Assembly: GCA_015068455.1 (NCBI GenBank)
Contig: SVKO01000004.1
Location: forward strand, 62,001 to 126,000
Length of the DNA: 64,000 nucleotides
Source of the DNA: Oscillospiraceae bacterium
Lineage (GTDB): Bacteria; Bacillota; Clostridia; Oscillospirales; Oscillospiraceae
Reading direction: 5' to 3'
Positions 17,972 to 27,430 of this stretch are shown in pieces. The notes beneath the pieces were generated by a model. The model ran no database searches. It had not been told where the DNA came from and saw nothing but the letters and a program-made list of their open reading frames with translations. Within the stretch, counting starts at the first letter, position 1. Each line of letters starts with the position of its first letter. The position numbers and the translations under genes are program-made.

Positions 17972-18604
17972 TCAGATTTTTCTGATCGGATGGCGGATCA
18001 CGGTTCTCAGCTTTTCCGGCGCGGTTTTTCTCGCGTCGCTCAGATAGATTTCGTGGTGGCGTCTTGTGTCGGAAAAATCGAGGACGCAACCTTCCGCCAG
18101 CATATATTCGTGCATCTTTTCCACCGTGGCGGGCTCGTCGTCATAGGGACCGAGGTGCATGCACTGCACGCAGAGCCCCTCATCGATGGACAGAAATTCC
18201 ACCCTGGAAAAATCCGTCTTTTTCTTCCGGGTTGCTTCGGCCACGGCCCAGTCAAAATCTGCTCTGGTCACGAAATCCGGCAGGCGGATGACGGAGACCC
18301 ATTCAAAGGTTTCTTTGTGCGCATAGTCCACGCCCTCGACGCCCTCCTGCCGCCAGAAGCCCTCCAGGGGCGGCACCACGTAGTCAAAGTAGCCCTCGAT
18401 CCGGTGATCGCCCTTTTTGCTCATTTTGATGGTGAAGGCAATGCCGTAGAGCAGCCCGATGGCGGCCTGGTATTCGCCGTCGGGATCGTTGGGGTCGCCC
18501 TTGCCGCGCACGGCGATATAGTTCATGGGCGGCACCGTCACGATGGACGGCTCGTTCTTCGGAAGATAGAACTCCTTATATTCTTTCTTGTAGTCAAAAG
18601 CCAT
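17972..18604 (-). CDS. GyrI-like domain protein
   Basis: A 210-residue stand-alone GyrI-like (AraC effector-binding/SOUL-type) protein. Typical text: MNYIAVRGKGDPNDP and YDYVVPPLEGFW-like blocks (FDYVVPPLEGFWRQE), and a C-terminal segment CVQCMHLGPYDDEPATVEKM. These domains bind hydrophobic small molecules and a subset are cyclopropanoid hydrolases; no DNA-binding domain is fused here. It faces ackA convergently and lies 64 nt downstream of asnS across that gene's terminator. Specific ligand unknown. Confidence 0.85.
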   Translation of the reverse strand: MAFDYKKEYKEFYLPKNEPSIVTVPPMNYIAVRGKGDPNDPDGEYQAAIGLLYGIAFTIKMSKKGDHRIEGYFDYVVPPLEGFWRQEGVEGVDYAHKETFEWVSVIRLPDFVTRADFDWAVAEATRKKKTDFSRVEFLSIDEGLCVQCMHLGPYDDEPATVEKMHEYMLAEGCVLDFSDTRRHHEIYLSDARKTAPEKLRTVIRHPIRKI

Positions 18605-18620
18605 GTCGTCACCTCGTATT

Positions 18621-18662
18621 GAAAAAGAACGGCGCAGCCGCGGGGAAGCCCCGGGCTGCGCC
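18621..18662 (-). terminator. Terminator after asnS
   Basis: Minus-strand stem GGCGCAGCC...GGCTGCGCC with an inner GGGG/CCCC extension, followed by GTTCTTTTTC, starting 6 nt after the asnS stop. Confidence 0.85.
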
Positions 18663-18668
18663 GGCGTA

Positions 18669-20060
<1,392 letters not shown>

Positions 20061-20087
20061 AATTCTGTCTCCTTTCGTATGAAAGCG

Positions 20088-21104
20088 TTACAGCAGCATG
20101 ACGCCCGCTTCGTCGCAGATGCGGTGGGTTTCGTCGTCCCAGATGGACGACTGCACCTCGCCGATGTGGGCGCAGCCCATCATCAGCATGCACAGCCGCG
20201 ACATGCCGATGCCGCCGCCGACGGTCAGCGGCAGCTCGCCGGCGAGCAGGGCCTTGTGGAAGGGAAGACTGCGGCGGTCGTCGCAGCCGGCGGCGGTGAG
20301 CTGGCGGTCCAGGGATTCCTCATCCACGCGGATGCCCATGGACGAGATCTCGAAGCTGCGGCCCAGCACGTCGTTCCAGTAGAGGATGTCGCCGTTGAGG
20401 GCCCAGTCGTCGTAGTCCGGGGCGCGGCCGTCGTGGGGCTTGCCGGAGCGCAGGGCCCCGCCGATGCCCATGAGGAACACCACGCTGTCGCGGTGGTCGG
20501 AGAGGTAGGCGGTCTCCCGGTCGCTGCCGCCCGGCAGATCGGGATACAGATCCTCCAGCTCCTGGGTGGTGACGAAGCGCACATTGCGGGGCAGATCCAC
20601 CGTGAGCTGCGGGAATTCGATCTTCAGCGTTTCGTTGGTGACGTAAATGGCGTTGGCGATGGAGCGCACGACGCCCTGCAGGTATTCCACATTGCGGTTT
20701 TCCCGGGTGATGACCTTTTCCCAGTCCCACTGGTCCACGTAGACCGAGTGCAGATTGTCCAGGGTTTCGTCGCGCCGGATGGCGTTCATGTCGGTGACGA
20801 GGCCGTTGCCGGGGAAGAAGTTGTAGCGCTTGAGCGCGTAGCGCTTCCACTTGGCCAGGGACTGCACCACCTGGCTCTCCGCGCCCACGGCGGGCACGTC
20901 GAAGCTCACGGGGCGCTCATAGCCGTTGAGATTATCGTTCAGACCGGAGGATTCCTCTACGAACAGCGGGGCGGAGACCCGCTTCAGATTCAGGGCGTGG
21001 CACAGATTTCGCAGGAAATTGTGCTTGATGAATTCAATGGCCCGCTGGGTCTCGTAGACAGACAGCGGATTTTTGTAACCTTCGGGGATGTAGCAGCTGT
21101 TCAT
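20088..21104 (-). CDS. asnA: Aspartate--ammonia ligase (asparagine synthetase A)
   Basis: AsnA of 338 residues: VSAPLFVEESSGLNDNLNG, FPGNGLVTDMNAIRRDE, YVDQWDWEKVI and GGGIGMSRLCMLMMG are all family blocks, the last being the class II motif 3 equivalent. It makes asparagine from aspartate, ammonia and ATP and is an ancient paralogue of class II aminoacyl-tRNA synthetases. AAAGGAGG precedes the ATG. It heads an asnA-asnS operon with a clear promoter but I see no T-box leader. Confidence 0.97.
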   Translation of the reverse strand: MNSCYIPEGYKNPLSVYETQRAIEFIKHNFLRNLCHALNLKRVSAPLFVEESSGLNDNLNGYERPVSFDVPAVGAESQVVQSLAKWKRYALKRYNFFPGNGLVTDMNAIRRDETLDNLHSVYVDQWDWEKVITRENRNVEYLQGVVRSIANAIYVTNETLKIEFPQLTVDLPRNVRFVTTQELEDLYPDLPGGSDRETAYLSDHRDSVVFLMGIGGALRSGKPHDGRAPDYDDWALNGDILYWNDVLGRSFEISSMGIRVDEESLDRQLTAAGCDDRRSLPFHKALLAGELPLTVGGGIGMSRLCMLMMGCAHIGEVQSSIWDDETHRICDEAGVMLL

Positions 21105-21142
21105 AACACGCCCTCCTTTTCCGGGTGAATAAATACCTTGTT

Positions 21143-21171
21143 AGTATACGTCAAAACTTCCCAATTTACAA
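21143..21171 (-). promoter_or_regulatory. Promoter for asnA-asnS
   Basis: On the minus strand TTGTAA (21166-21171) and TATACT (21143-21148) are 17 nt apart, 39 nt before asnA. The leader is too short for a T-box. Confidence 0.7.
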
Positions 21172-21175
21172 GTGC

Positions 21176-21204
21176 AAAAATCCGCCCGAAAGGGCGGATT
21201 TTTT
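21176..21204 (-). terminator. Terminator between the TIGR04255 gene and asnA
   Basis: AAAAATCCGCCC and GGGCGGATTTTTT around GAAA: a textbook hairpin with tails on both sides, about 95 nt past the TIGR04255 stop. Confidence 0.9.
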
Positions 21205-21300
21205 GGCAATTTGACGATAGAACGGCCGAGACAGCCTCCGAATGTATGAGAAGCTGTCTCCGAAGCCGGGGCGCGGGCAGGGTCCGGCTGTTCCGGGGGC

Positions 21301-22074
21301 TCAGATTTCCTGCGGGTCCATGGCGTCGTGCAGGGCATCGGTGATCGCGCCGCGGAAGATGCTGTCGGCATGGCTGTGGACGATGTTGAGGCCGGCGGCC
21401 ACATGGCTGAGCTCCATATTGCCGTCCATGTACACGTCGATGTCCAGCATATATACCGGCTCGTCCACCGTTTCGCGGGTCTTGTTGTTGACCTTGTGCA
21501 GGGTGCCGTGGCCGCATTTGATGTTGCATCGCGCCCCGCCGGGCAGGGACATGTTGACATTCTGTTCGTTCTTGCCGAAGGCGCCCTCGGGCGCGTCCTC
21601 CTCGGCCATGAGGCCGAGATAGCCCGGCTGGATCAGCTCGCGCCAGCCGACGCCCTCCAGCTCGAGACGCTCGCGGCTGATGGCGTTGATATAGCGCAGG
21701 CCAACGCGGTTGAAGCAGGCGGGGCGGTACACGCCGATCACATGGGCGATGATTTTGTCAAGCCGCTGGGCAAAGTCCTCCCAGGTGGTGTAGCGGTGGG
21801 TGGACAGGGAGACGAAGCTCTGGGTCAGGTTGACCTTCCAGCCGCCGTCCAGGGAGATAAACTGGTGGTTCTTCACCGTGGCGGGCTTGGTATTCGGCTT
21901 GGCGGGGGGCTGCTCCTCTTTATAGGAATAGTTGGGATAATCTTTGCGGATCAGCTCCTGGAATTCATAGGGGGATTGGTTTTCAATTTTCAGGATCGCG
22001 GGGAAGCGGAGCTGACATACGACCTCAAGCAGCTGCGACTTGCCGTAACGGCATCGCGGGGCGTCGGAAAACAT
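21301..22074 (-). CDS. TIGR04255 family protein
   Basis: A 257-residue protein matching the pattern of the TIGR04255 family: an N-terminal LLEVVCQLRFPAILKI, a central SLDGGWKVNLTQSFVSLST, and a C-terminal LDIDVYMDGNMELSHVAAGLNIVHSHADSIFRGAITDAL. The family is uncharacterised and widespread; members are sometimes near toxin-antitoxin or defence genes, but here it is a single gene with its own promoter and terminator among housekeeping genes. No catalytic motif is evident. Confidence 0.8.
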   Translation of the reverse strand: MFSDAPRCRYGKSQLLEVVCQLRFPAILKIENQSPYEFQELIRKDYPNYSYKEEQPPAKPNTKPATVKNHQFISLDGGWKVNLTQSFVSLSTHRYTTWEDFAQRLDKIIAHVIGVYRPACFNRVGLRYINAISRERLELEGVGWRELIQPGYLGLMAEEDAPEGAFGKNEQNVNMSLPGGARCNIKCGHGTLHKVNNKTRETVDEPVYMLDIDVYMDGNMELSHVAAGLNIVHSHADSIFRGAITDALHDAMDPQEI

Positions 22075-22113
22075 GGGAACACATCCTTTCGCGGAGGGAT
22101 CGCTTTTTCTAAT

Positions 22114-22142
22114 AGTATAGCGAAACGGCCATGGTTTTTCAA
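22114..22142 (-). promoter_or_regulatory. Promoter for the TIGR04255 gene
   Basis: Minus strand TTGAAA (22137-22142), 17-nt spacer, TATACT (22114-22119), 40 nt before the start codon. Confidence 0.7.
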
Positions 22143-22151
22143 GGTGAAGTG

Positions 22152-22180
22152 TTGGCGTTTTTTGCCGGATGTGCTATAAT
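22152..22180 (+). promoter_or_regulatory. Promoter for the hydrolase-dUTPase fusion
   Basis: TTGGCG (22152-22157), 17-nt spacer, TATAAT (22175-22180) preceded by TGC (extended -10). It lies back to back with the leftward promoter at 22114-22142. Confidence 0.7.
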
Positions 22181-22212
22181 GGACCCAAAGAACCGAACGG
22201 GAGGTGCGGGCG

Positions 22213-23595
22213 TTGATCATTGCAATCATTTTCGCTGTGCTGGTACTGCTGGCGCTGGCGGCGGGCTATGCCGGACTCCGGGTGGCCTGCGCCTGGGGCC
22301 GGCGGATCGATCCGCTGGACGCGAAGACTTATCAGAAGGGCATCTATGCGAAAAACGGCGCGCTCCTCTATGAAAACGCCAGAGCCCTGGCAGAGATCCC
22401 GGCGGAGGATCTGTACATCACGAGCTGCGACGGCCTGCGCCTGCACGGCCGCCTCCTGCCGCTGGAGTCGCCCAAGGCCACGATCCTGATGTTCCACGGC
22501 TATCATTCCTTTGCCGACGTAGACTTCGGCTGCGCCGTGCCCCTGCTGCGGGAGATGGGTTATCAGCTTCTGCTTGTCGACGAGCGCGCCCACCAGGGCA
22601 GCGAGGGAAAATACATCACCTACGGCGTGAAGGAGCGGCGGGACGTGCTCTCCTGGGCGGATGAAATGGCCGCCCGTCTCGGCCCGGCGCATCCGCTGTA
22701 TCTGCAGGGGATCTCCATGGGCGCAGCCACGGTGCTCATGGCGTCGGATCAGGTCTTCCCCGCGAATGTCCGGGGCATCGTGGCCGACTGCGGATTTACA
22801 TCTCCCGCGGAGATCGTGCGCAAGGTCATGCGCGATATCATGAAGGTGCCTCCGTTCCCGATGCTGTATCTGACGGAGCTCTGGTGCCGGCTCCTGGCGG
22901 GCTTCTCCCTGTGGGGCTATTCCACGGAGCGGGCCCTTTCGCGGTGCCGGCTGCCGGTGCTGTTTGTTCACGGCAAGGCGGACAGCCTGATCCCCTGGCA
23001 GATGACCCAGCGCAGCTATGACGCATGCGTGTCGGACAAGACCCTGCTGTATGTCGACGGCGCCGGCCACGGAGAGAGCTTCCTCATCGACCGGCCCGCC
23101 TGTGAGCAGGCGCTGCGGGAATTCTTCCTGAAAACCGCGCCGGAAGCGGAGGGCAGACTCCCGGTGCGCGTGCAGCTCCTGCGGGAGAACGCCGCCCTGC
23201 CGGTCTACGGCTCCGCCGCGGCGGCGGGGGCGGATCTGCGGGCCTGCCTGGATGCGCCGGTGACCGTCGAGCCGGGACAGACCGTCATGATCCCCACCGG
23301 TCTGGCCATGGAGCTGCCCGAGGGATACGCTGGCCTGGTCTACGCCCGGAGCGGGCTGGCGGGCAAACGCGGCCTGGCTCCGGCCAACAAGGTGGGCGTT
23401 ATCGATTCGGATTACCGCGGCGAAGTCCTGGTGGCCCTGCACAACCACGGGACACAGCCCCAGAGCATCGAGCCCGGCGAGCGCATCGCCCAGCTGGTGC
23501 TGGCGAAAGCGCCGCAGGCGGCCTTTTCCGTCGCCGAAAGCCTCAGTGATACGGCCAGGGGCGGCGGCGGCTTCGGCTCCACCGGAAAAAAATAA
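22213..23595 (+). CDS. Alpha/beta hydrolase fused to dUTPase
   Basis: One 460-residue frame holds two unrelated enzymes. Residues 1-20 are a hydrophobic anchor; about 60-305 is an alpha/beta hydrolase with the nucleophile elbow GISMG (Ser168), Asp257 in GKADSLIP and His286 in GAGHGES. About 317-460 is a trimeric-type dUTPase with all five motifs: AGADLRA, YARSGLA, GVIDSDYRGEV, ERIAQLVL and RGGGGFGSTG. dUTPase makes dUMP and keeps uracil out of DNA. The TTG at 22213 has GGGAGG at 8 nt; the GTG at 22204 overlaps it. No stop or start separates the parts. A membrane-anchored dUTPase would be odd; internal initiation near 23160 is possible but no Shine-Dalgarno stands out. Confidence 0.85.
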   Translation: MIIAIIFAVLVLLALAAGYAGLRVACAWGRRIDPLDAKTYQKGIYAKNGALLYENARALAEIPAEDLYITSCDGLRLHGRLLPLESPKATILMFHGYHSFADVDFGCAVPLLREMGYQLLLVDERAHQGSEGKYITYGVKERRDVLSWADEMAARLGPAHPLYLQGISMGAATVLMASDQVFPANVRGIVADCGFTSPAEIVRKVMRDIMKVPPFPMLYLTELWCRLLAGFSLWGYSTERALSRCRLPVLFVHGKADSLIPWQMTQRSYDACVSDKTLLYVDGAGHGESFLIDRPACEQALREFFLKTAPEAEGRLPVRVQLLRENAALPVYGSAAAAGADLRACLDAPVTVEPGQTVMIPTGLAMELPEGYAGLVYARSGLAGKRGLAPANKVGVIDSDYRGEVLVALHNHGTQPQSIEPGERIAQLVLAKAPQAAFSVAESLSDTARGGGGFGSTGKK

Positions 23596-23689
23596 TCCAT
23601 TTTTTTGAAAATTTCATTAGAAATCACGAAAAAACTGTGGTAAACTGTATATAGAAGCGATATAACGGCGAAATAGTTCGGAGGTTTCT

Positions 23690-24214
23690 ATGTATCAGGT
23701 CGGCGATTATCTGGTCTACGGGATGGAGGGCGTCTGCCGCGTCGCGGACGTGGGACACCCGAAGCTCTCGGGTGTGAGCCGCACGCAGCTCTATTATACC
23801 CTCGTGCCCGTCGGGAAGACCGATTCTATTTACATCCCTGTGGATACCCAGGTCTATATGCGCCCGCCCCTCTCCCGGGAGGCCGTGCTTGCCCTGCTGG
23901 AGGCGCTGCCCGCGCTGCCGGTCTGCGCCGATCTGCCCGCCGACGCACGGCTTTTGGCGCCCTATTATCAGGAGATCATCGCTTCCCACGACTGTGAGCG
24001 CCTTCTGCGGCTGTACAAGACCATCTGGTGCAAGCAGCAGATCCTGGCCGGCAGCCGGCGCTCGCTGAGCGTGACGGACATGCGCTACTGGAAGCAGGCG
24101 GAGAACCTGCTGCTGGGGGAGATCGCCTTCGTTCTGGATATCCCCTATGCCGAGGCGGTCAAGACCGTCAGACAGCGGCTCGGCGAAGCTTCGCAAGCCA
24201 CTCCAGCACCTTGA
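23690..24214 (+). CDS. CarD family transcriptional regulator
   Basis: The N-terminal 60 residues (MYQVGDYLVYGMEGVCRV, LYYTLVPVGKTDSIYIPV) form a CarD/TRCF Tudor-like RNA-polymerase interaction domain; the helical C-terminal part (to residue 174) would contact DNA at promoters. CarD proteins bind the RNAP beta subunit and stabilise the open complex. CGGAGG precedes the ATG. Its last 47 nt overlap the 3' end of spoIIR on the other strand, so the two transcripts are antisense there. Confidence 0.9.
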   Translation: MYQVGDYLVYGMEGVCRVADVGHPKLSGVSRTQLYYTLVPVGKTDSIYIPVDTQVYMRPPLSREAVLALLEALPALPVCADLPADARLLAPYYQEIIASHDCERLLRLYKTIWCKQQILAGSRRSLSVTDMRYWKQAENLLLGEIAFVLDIPYAEAVKTVRQRLGEASQATPAP

Positions 24215-24773
24215 ATCTGATTTCATAGTGATCCGCCTCCGTGATGAGGCGGATCTCTTTGTTTGTAAACCCCGCCCCGGCCGCCACCGCTTCCAGATCC
24301 TCTGCGCAGGCGCTCTGGCACAGCGTGGGAAAGCATACGCACCACCAGTTGTGCCCCCGGGCGCTGCCGATGCGCACCTGCAGGGAGGTATAGGGCCCGG
24401 CGGGCAGGGAGAAGGTGTCGTAGACGCGGGTGGGATAGATCTCGCGGCCGAGGGTGACCTCCACAGCGTCGGCGCAGCCGAGGCGGCGCAGCGTCTGCTC
24501 CGCCTGCGCTTTGAGCTGCGGCAGGGAATCCCTCAGGACATGCAGCATTTCCGCCCGGGTTTGCGTTCGCTTTGCCATGGGCGCCAGGGTGTCCAGCAGG
24601 GCGTCGCGAACCGCCAGCTTGTTGGATTGATCGGCCTCGGCGTCGGAGTCCGCCACCACATGGAAGCGGATCAGCTTGTCCGCCAGGGCCCGCTGTTGGA
24701 TCAGAAGTCCCGTACAGCCGAGCAAGGCGGCCAAAACCAGCGCCAATCCGGTCAGAATGAGTTTTTTTCGCAT
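24168..24773 (-). CDS. spoIIR: Stage II sporulation protein R
   Basis: A 201-residue secreted signalling protein. N-terminal TM/signal segment (KKLILTGLALVLAALLGCTG) followed by the conserved IRFHVVADSDAEADQSNKL and VEVTLGREIYPTRVYDTFSLPAGPYTSL blocks and NWWCVCFPTLC. In sporulation it is made in the forespore under sigma-F and triggers SpoIIGA to process pro-sigma-E in the mother cell. It shows that the organism can, or recently could, sporulate. ATG 24773 or GTG 24782 could start it; the Shine-Dalgarno (AGGATGG) lies inside the terminator hairpin of ispE. Confidence 0.93.
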   Translation of the reverse strand: MRKKLILTGLALVLAALLGCTGLLIQQRALADKLIRFHVVADSDAEADQSNKLAVRDALLDTLAPMAKRTQTRAEMLHVLRDSLPQLKAQAEQTLRRLGCADAVEVTLGREIYPTRVYDTFSLPAGPYTSLQVRIGSARGHNWWCVCFPTLCQSACAEDLEAVAAGAGFTNKEIRLITEADHYEIRFKVLEWLAKLRRAAV

Positions 24774-24781
24774 AAAAAACA

Positions 24782-24812
24782 CCGTCCATCCTTTTTTCAG
24801 AGGATGGACGGA
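24782..24812 (-). terminator. ispE terminator overlapping the spoIIR translation start region
   Basis: CCGTCCATCCT pairs with AGGATGGACGG; on the minus strand it is followed by TGTTTTTTATG. The right stem arm contains the spoIIR Shine-Dalgarno, so it may also hide that site in read-through transcripts. Confidence 0.75.
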
Positions 24813-24823
24813 AGTATGACATA

Positions 24824-25699
24824 TTATACGCTGTGAGCATAAAAAACGGCGTTTTCTCCGCCTTTGAGCGATTCACAGGCGCGTTTTGCCGCGTCCGGAC
24901 CGGAGAACAGACCGAAGACGGCAGAGCCGGAGCCGGTCATCTGGGCGCCGCAGGCGCCGCAGGCGAGCAGCGCTTCTTTGATTTGCCCGATCTCGGGATG
25001 AAGCTGAACGGCGAGGGGCTCAAACACATTGCACAGCTGCGCGCCCGCGTTTTCCGCGTCGCCCTGCCGCAGACAGCGGAGCAGCGCGTCTGTGTCGGGT
25101 CTGCGCGCGGGAACGTGCGTGTCGGAGGCGGCATAGAGGGCGGCGGTGGAGATGCCGAAGGGAGGCTTAACGATCACATAATGCTGGACCGGATCAAGCC
25201 GGACGGGGCGTACCCGTTCGCCGCGGCCGCGCACCCGGGCCGTACCGCCCCGGATGCAGAAGGGAACGTCGCTGCCGCAGTCCGCGCCGAGTTCCGACAG
25301 CGGCTTCGGGCGCAGCGGCTTGCCGCAGAGGGCGTTCAGCCCCCGCAGGACGGCAGCCGCGTCGGCGCTGCCGCCGGCAAGGCCCGCCTGGGCGGGGATG
25401 CGCTTGACAATGCGGATCGACAGACCGCTGTCGGGGATGCCGGTTTTTTGGAAAAAGAGGTCCGCCGCCCGCCAGGCAAGGTTTCGTTCGTCTGCGGGGA
25501 TATCCGGCAGAGGATTGCCGGCGGGATCTTCGCAGATCAGCGCCCTGGCCCCGCCGGTATCGGCGGCGATCTCGATGCTGTCGCACAGGGACACGGCCTG
25601 CATCAGCATATCCAGCTCGTGGTAGCCGTCGGGACGCAGGCCCAGGATATCCAGGGTCAGATTCAGCTTCGCGGGGGCAAGAACGCGGATCGTTTTCAT
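24824..25699 (-). CDS. ispE: 4-diphosphocytidyl-2-C-methyl-D-erythritol kinase
   Basis: GHMP-kinase family IspE, 291 aa: N-terminal APAKLNLTLDILGLRPDGYHEL, the phosphate-binding PAQAGLAGGSADAAAVLRG loop, and C-terminal MTGSGSAVFGLF. It phosphorylates CDP-ME in the non-mevalonate isoprenoid pathway, feeding undecaprenyl phosphate for wall synthesis. The start overlaps the upstream DUF1015 stop by 4 nt (ATGA), so they are translationally coupled. Confidence 0.96.
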   Translation of the reverse strand: MKTIRVLAPAKLNLTLDILGLRPDGYHELDMLMQAVSLCDSIEIAADTGGARALICEDPAGNPLPDIPADERNLAWRAADLFFQKTGIPDSGLSIRIVKRIPAQAGLAGGSADAAAVLRGLNALCGKPLRPKPLSELGADCGSDVPFCIRGGTARVRGRGERVRPVRLDPVQHYVIVKPPFGISTAALYAASDTHVPARRPDTDALLRCLRQGDAENAGAQLCNVFEPLAVQLHPEIGQIKEALLACGACGAQMTGSGSAVFGLFSGPDAAKRACESLKGGENAVFYAHSV

Positions 25700-26940
25700 T
25701 TCTGAATTATTCTGGCTTCCAGATAGTATCGCTTTTCACGGCTGTGGCCCATGGAGAATGTTTTCCTCGGCAGGGCGCCGTCGGCGATGACGCTGGGGAA
25801 GAGCTGACGCTTTTCCATGGCGGGCAGAAGGAAGCCGATGGTGTCGTCGTGATCTGCCAGTCCGATGAGGACGTCGTCGTCGTGGATGTAGTCGATGCGG
25901 CCGTCGTTTTCGGCCAGATAGTCGTCCAGGAAGCTTTGCAGGATGCCCACGGCCAGGGTGCCCTTGCTCTTGTCGAGATAGACGGTGCCGTGTTCCTTGC
26001 CGATGTACCAATCCACCGCATAGCCGTCGTCAGCACAGCAGGTCTGCTCCAGCAAGGCCAGCAGCTTCCGGGGATCGGTTTTGAAGATGACTCTGTGGAT
26101 GGGCTCAAAGACCTGGGCGGGATCGTGGATGTTTTCCAGCTCCGCCAGGGCATAGCGGGCGGGATGGCCGGAGAAATCCTTGCCGGGGTTGGCGGACTTG
26201 AGCTTTTCATAGAACGTTTTGGCGGTGGCCAGGGAGTGGTTTCCGTCGCCCACGGCGAGCACCATGGGCGTGCCGGGGATGCCTTCGTATTTTTCGCCCA
26301 CGTGGGCGGTGTATTCGGTCAGGATGCCGTCAAATTCCTCCGCCGCCTTGCCGCTGACCAGCCAGCCGGCGATGCGGCCGCCGCCGAGCATCAGCTCGAA
26401 GTCGTAGAGCTTGGGCAGGCGATCCTTCTTTTCGCCGATGGGCTCAATGAGCTTGTGCTCAAAATCGTCGCACAGAAGCAGCACATGAGGCAGCTCGATG
26501 CTGGCGTAGCGCCGGATCTGCTGGCGGGGCGGGATGCGCTCAAGCACGGTGCGCTCGGTGGAGCGGATGGGGGAGGAGGAGCCGGGGTTGAAGTCGTAAT
26601 CCTCCAGGTCGATCATGCCCAGCAGGCCGCGGCGGATGGAGCCGTTTTCCAGGGTGCGCTCGATATAGATATAGCTGTGGGGATAGGTGCGGAACAGGTT
26701 GTCGGAGAGATATTGTTCCATCGTCTCGTGAATCTCACGGATATGCTCGAATTCCCGGGGCGTGCCGAGCTCGGCCTCCGGAAGGATCAGATGGTATGCA
26801 GAGGGCACGCCCTTGGCGAGCTTGCGGACTCTATCCCAGTAGATGGGTTCGGAGGTAAATTGGTCGCAGGCAATGACTGCCCATTTTTCAAGGCTTTTGA
26901 CCTGCGGAAGAAGAATGTCGGATGCGGAAAAGCAATTCAT
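25696..26940 (-). CDS. DUF1015 family protein
   Basis: A 414-residue DUF1015 protein: SLEKWAVIACDQFTSEPIYW near the N-terminus and VLAVGDGNHSLATAKTFYE in the middle (about residue 220) are the family's strongest blocks. The HSLA region holds a conserved His and the family is often annotated as SpoOJ/ParA/ParB/repB-like, without proof. It is coupled to ispE by a 4-nt overlap. Function unknown. Confidence 0.9.
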   Translation of the reverse strand: MNCFSASDILLPQVKSLEKWAVIACDQFTSEPIYWDRVRKLAKGVPSAYHLILPEAELGTPREFEHIREIHETMEQYLSDNLFRTYPHSYIYIERTLENGSIRRGLLGMIDLEDYDFNPGSSSPIRSTERTVLERIPPRQQIRRYASIELPHVLLLCDDFEHKLIEPIGEKKDRLPKLYDFELMLGGGRIAGWLVSGKAAEEFDGILTEYTAHVGEKYEGIPGTPMVLAVGDGNHSLATAKTFYEKLKSANPGKDFSGHPARYALAELENIHDPAQVFEPIHRVIFKTDPRKLLALLEQTCCADDGYAVDWYIGKEHGTVYLDKSKGTLAVGILQSFLDDYLAENDGRIDYIHDDDVLIGLADHDDTIGFLLPAMEKRQLFPSVIADGALPRKTFSMGHSREKRYYLEARIIQK

Positions 26941-26994
26941 GGGAAACCACCTTTACGAGAAATGCGCGCGGGCCGTATGCGCCCAACCTGTTCT

Positions 26995-27022
26995 ATTATA
27001 TACATCTTGCCGACAATTTCAA
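26995..27022 (-). promoter_or_regulatory. Promoter for DUF1015-ispE
   Basis: Minus strand TTGAAA (27017-27022), 16-nt spacer, TATAAT (26995-27000), about 55 nt before the start. Confidence 0.65.
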
Positions 27023-27101
27023 GAAAAATTTCGAATCTGCGCATATTTATGCGGCCGCTGGAGCAAAATAGCGGTGCAAATACGGAAATGGAGGTCATCA
27101 A

Positions 27102-27308
27102 ATGGATACGTTGGCTCTGATCCTGGCCATTGTCGGCGCGATCAACTGGGGCCTGGTCGGCCTGTTCCGGTTCGATCTGGTCGCATGGATCTTCGGCGGG
27201 CAGACGGCGGGGCTTTCACGCGTGATTTTTTCGCTGGTGGGCCTGGCGGGCCTGTGGTGCATCACCCTGCTGTTCCGCAGGGGCGCGAATGCCTCGGCGG
27301 AGGATTGA
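27102..27308 (+). CDS. DUF378 small membrane protein
   Basis: A 68-residue protein with two TM helices: LALILAIVGAINWGLVGLFRFDLV and VIFSLVGLAGLWCITLLF. The GAINWGLVG block with the following FDLVAWIFGG is the DUF378 (YuzA-like) signature. It has a GGAGG site before the ATG and is monocistronic, ending at a strong terminator. Function unknown. Confidence 0.93.
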   Translation: MDTLALILAIVGAINWGLVGLFRFDLVAWIFGGQTAGLSRVIFSLVGLAGLWCITLLFRRGANASAED

Positions 27309-27314
27309 TTTGCA

Positions 27315-27352
27315 CGGCGTGCCGGACGTTTCCGGCACGCCGCTTCCTTTTT
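27315..27352 (+). terminator. Terminator after the DUF378 gene
   Basis: CGGCGTGCCGGA and TCCGGCACGCCG form a perfect 12-bp stem followed by CTTCCTTTTTC. Confidence 0.88.
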
Positions 27353-27430
27353 CGCCGTCACAAACCGGGCCGGGCGTCATAGAATGGGGTTGAAAGCGAC
27401 TGGCTTTACGACAAAACAGGAGGCGATCCC

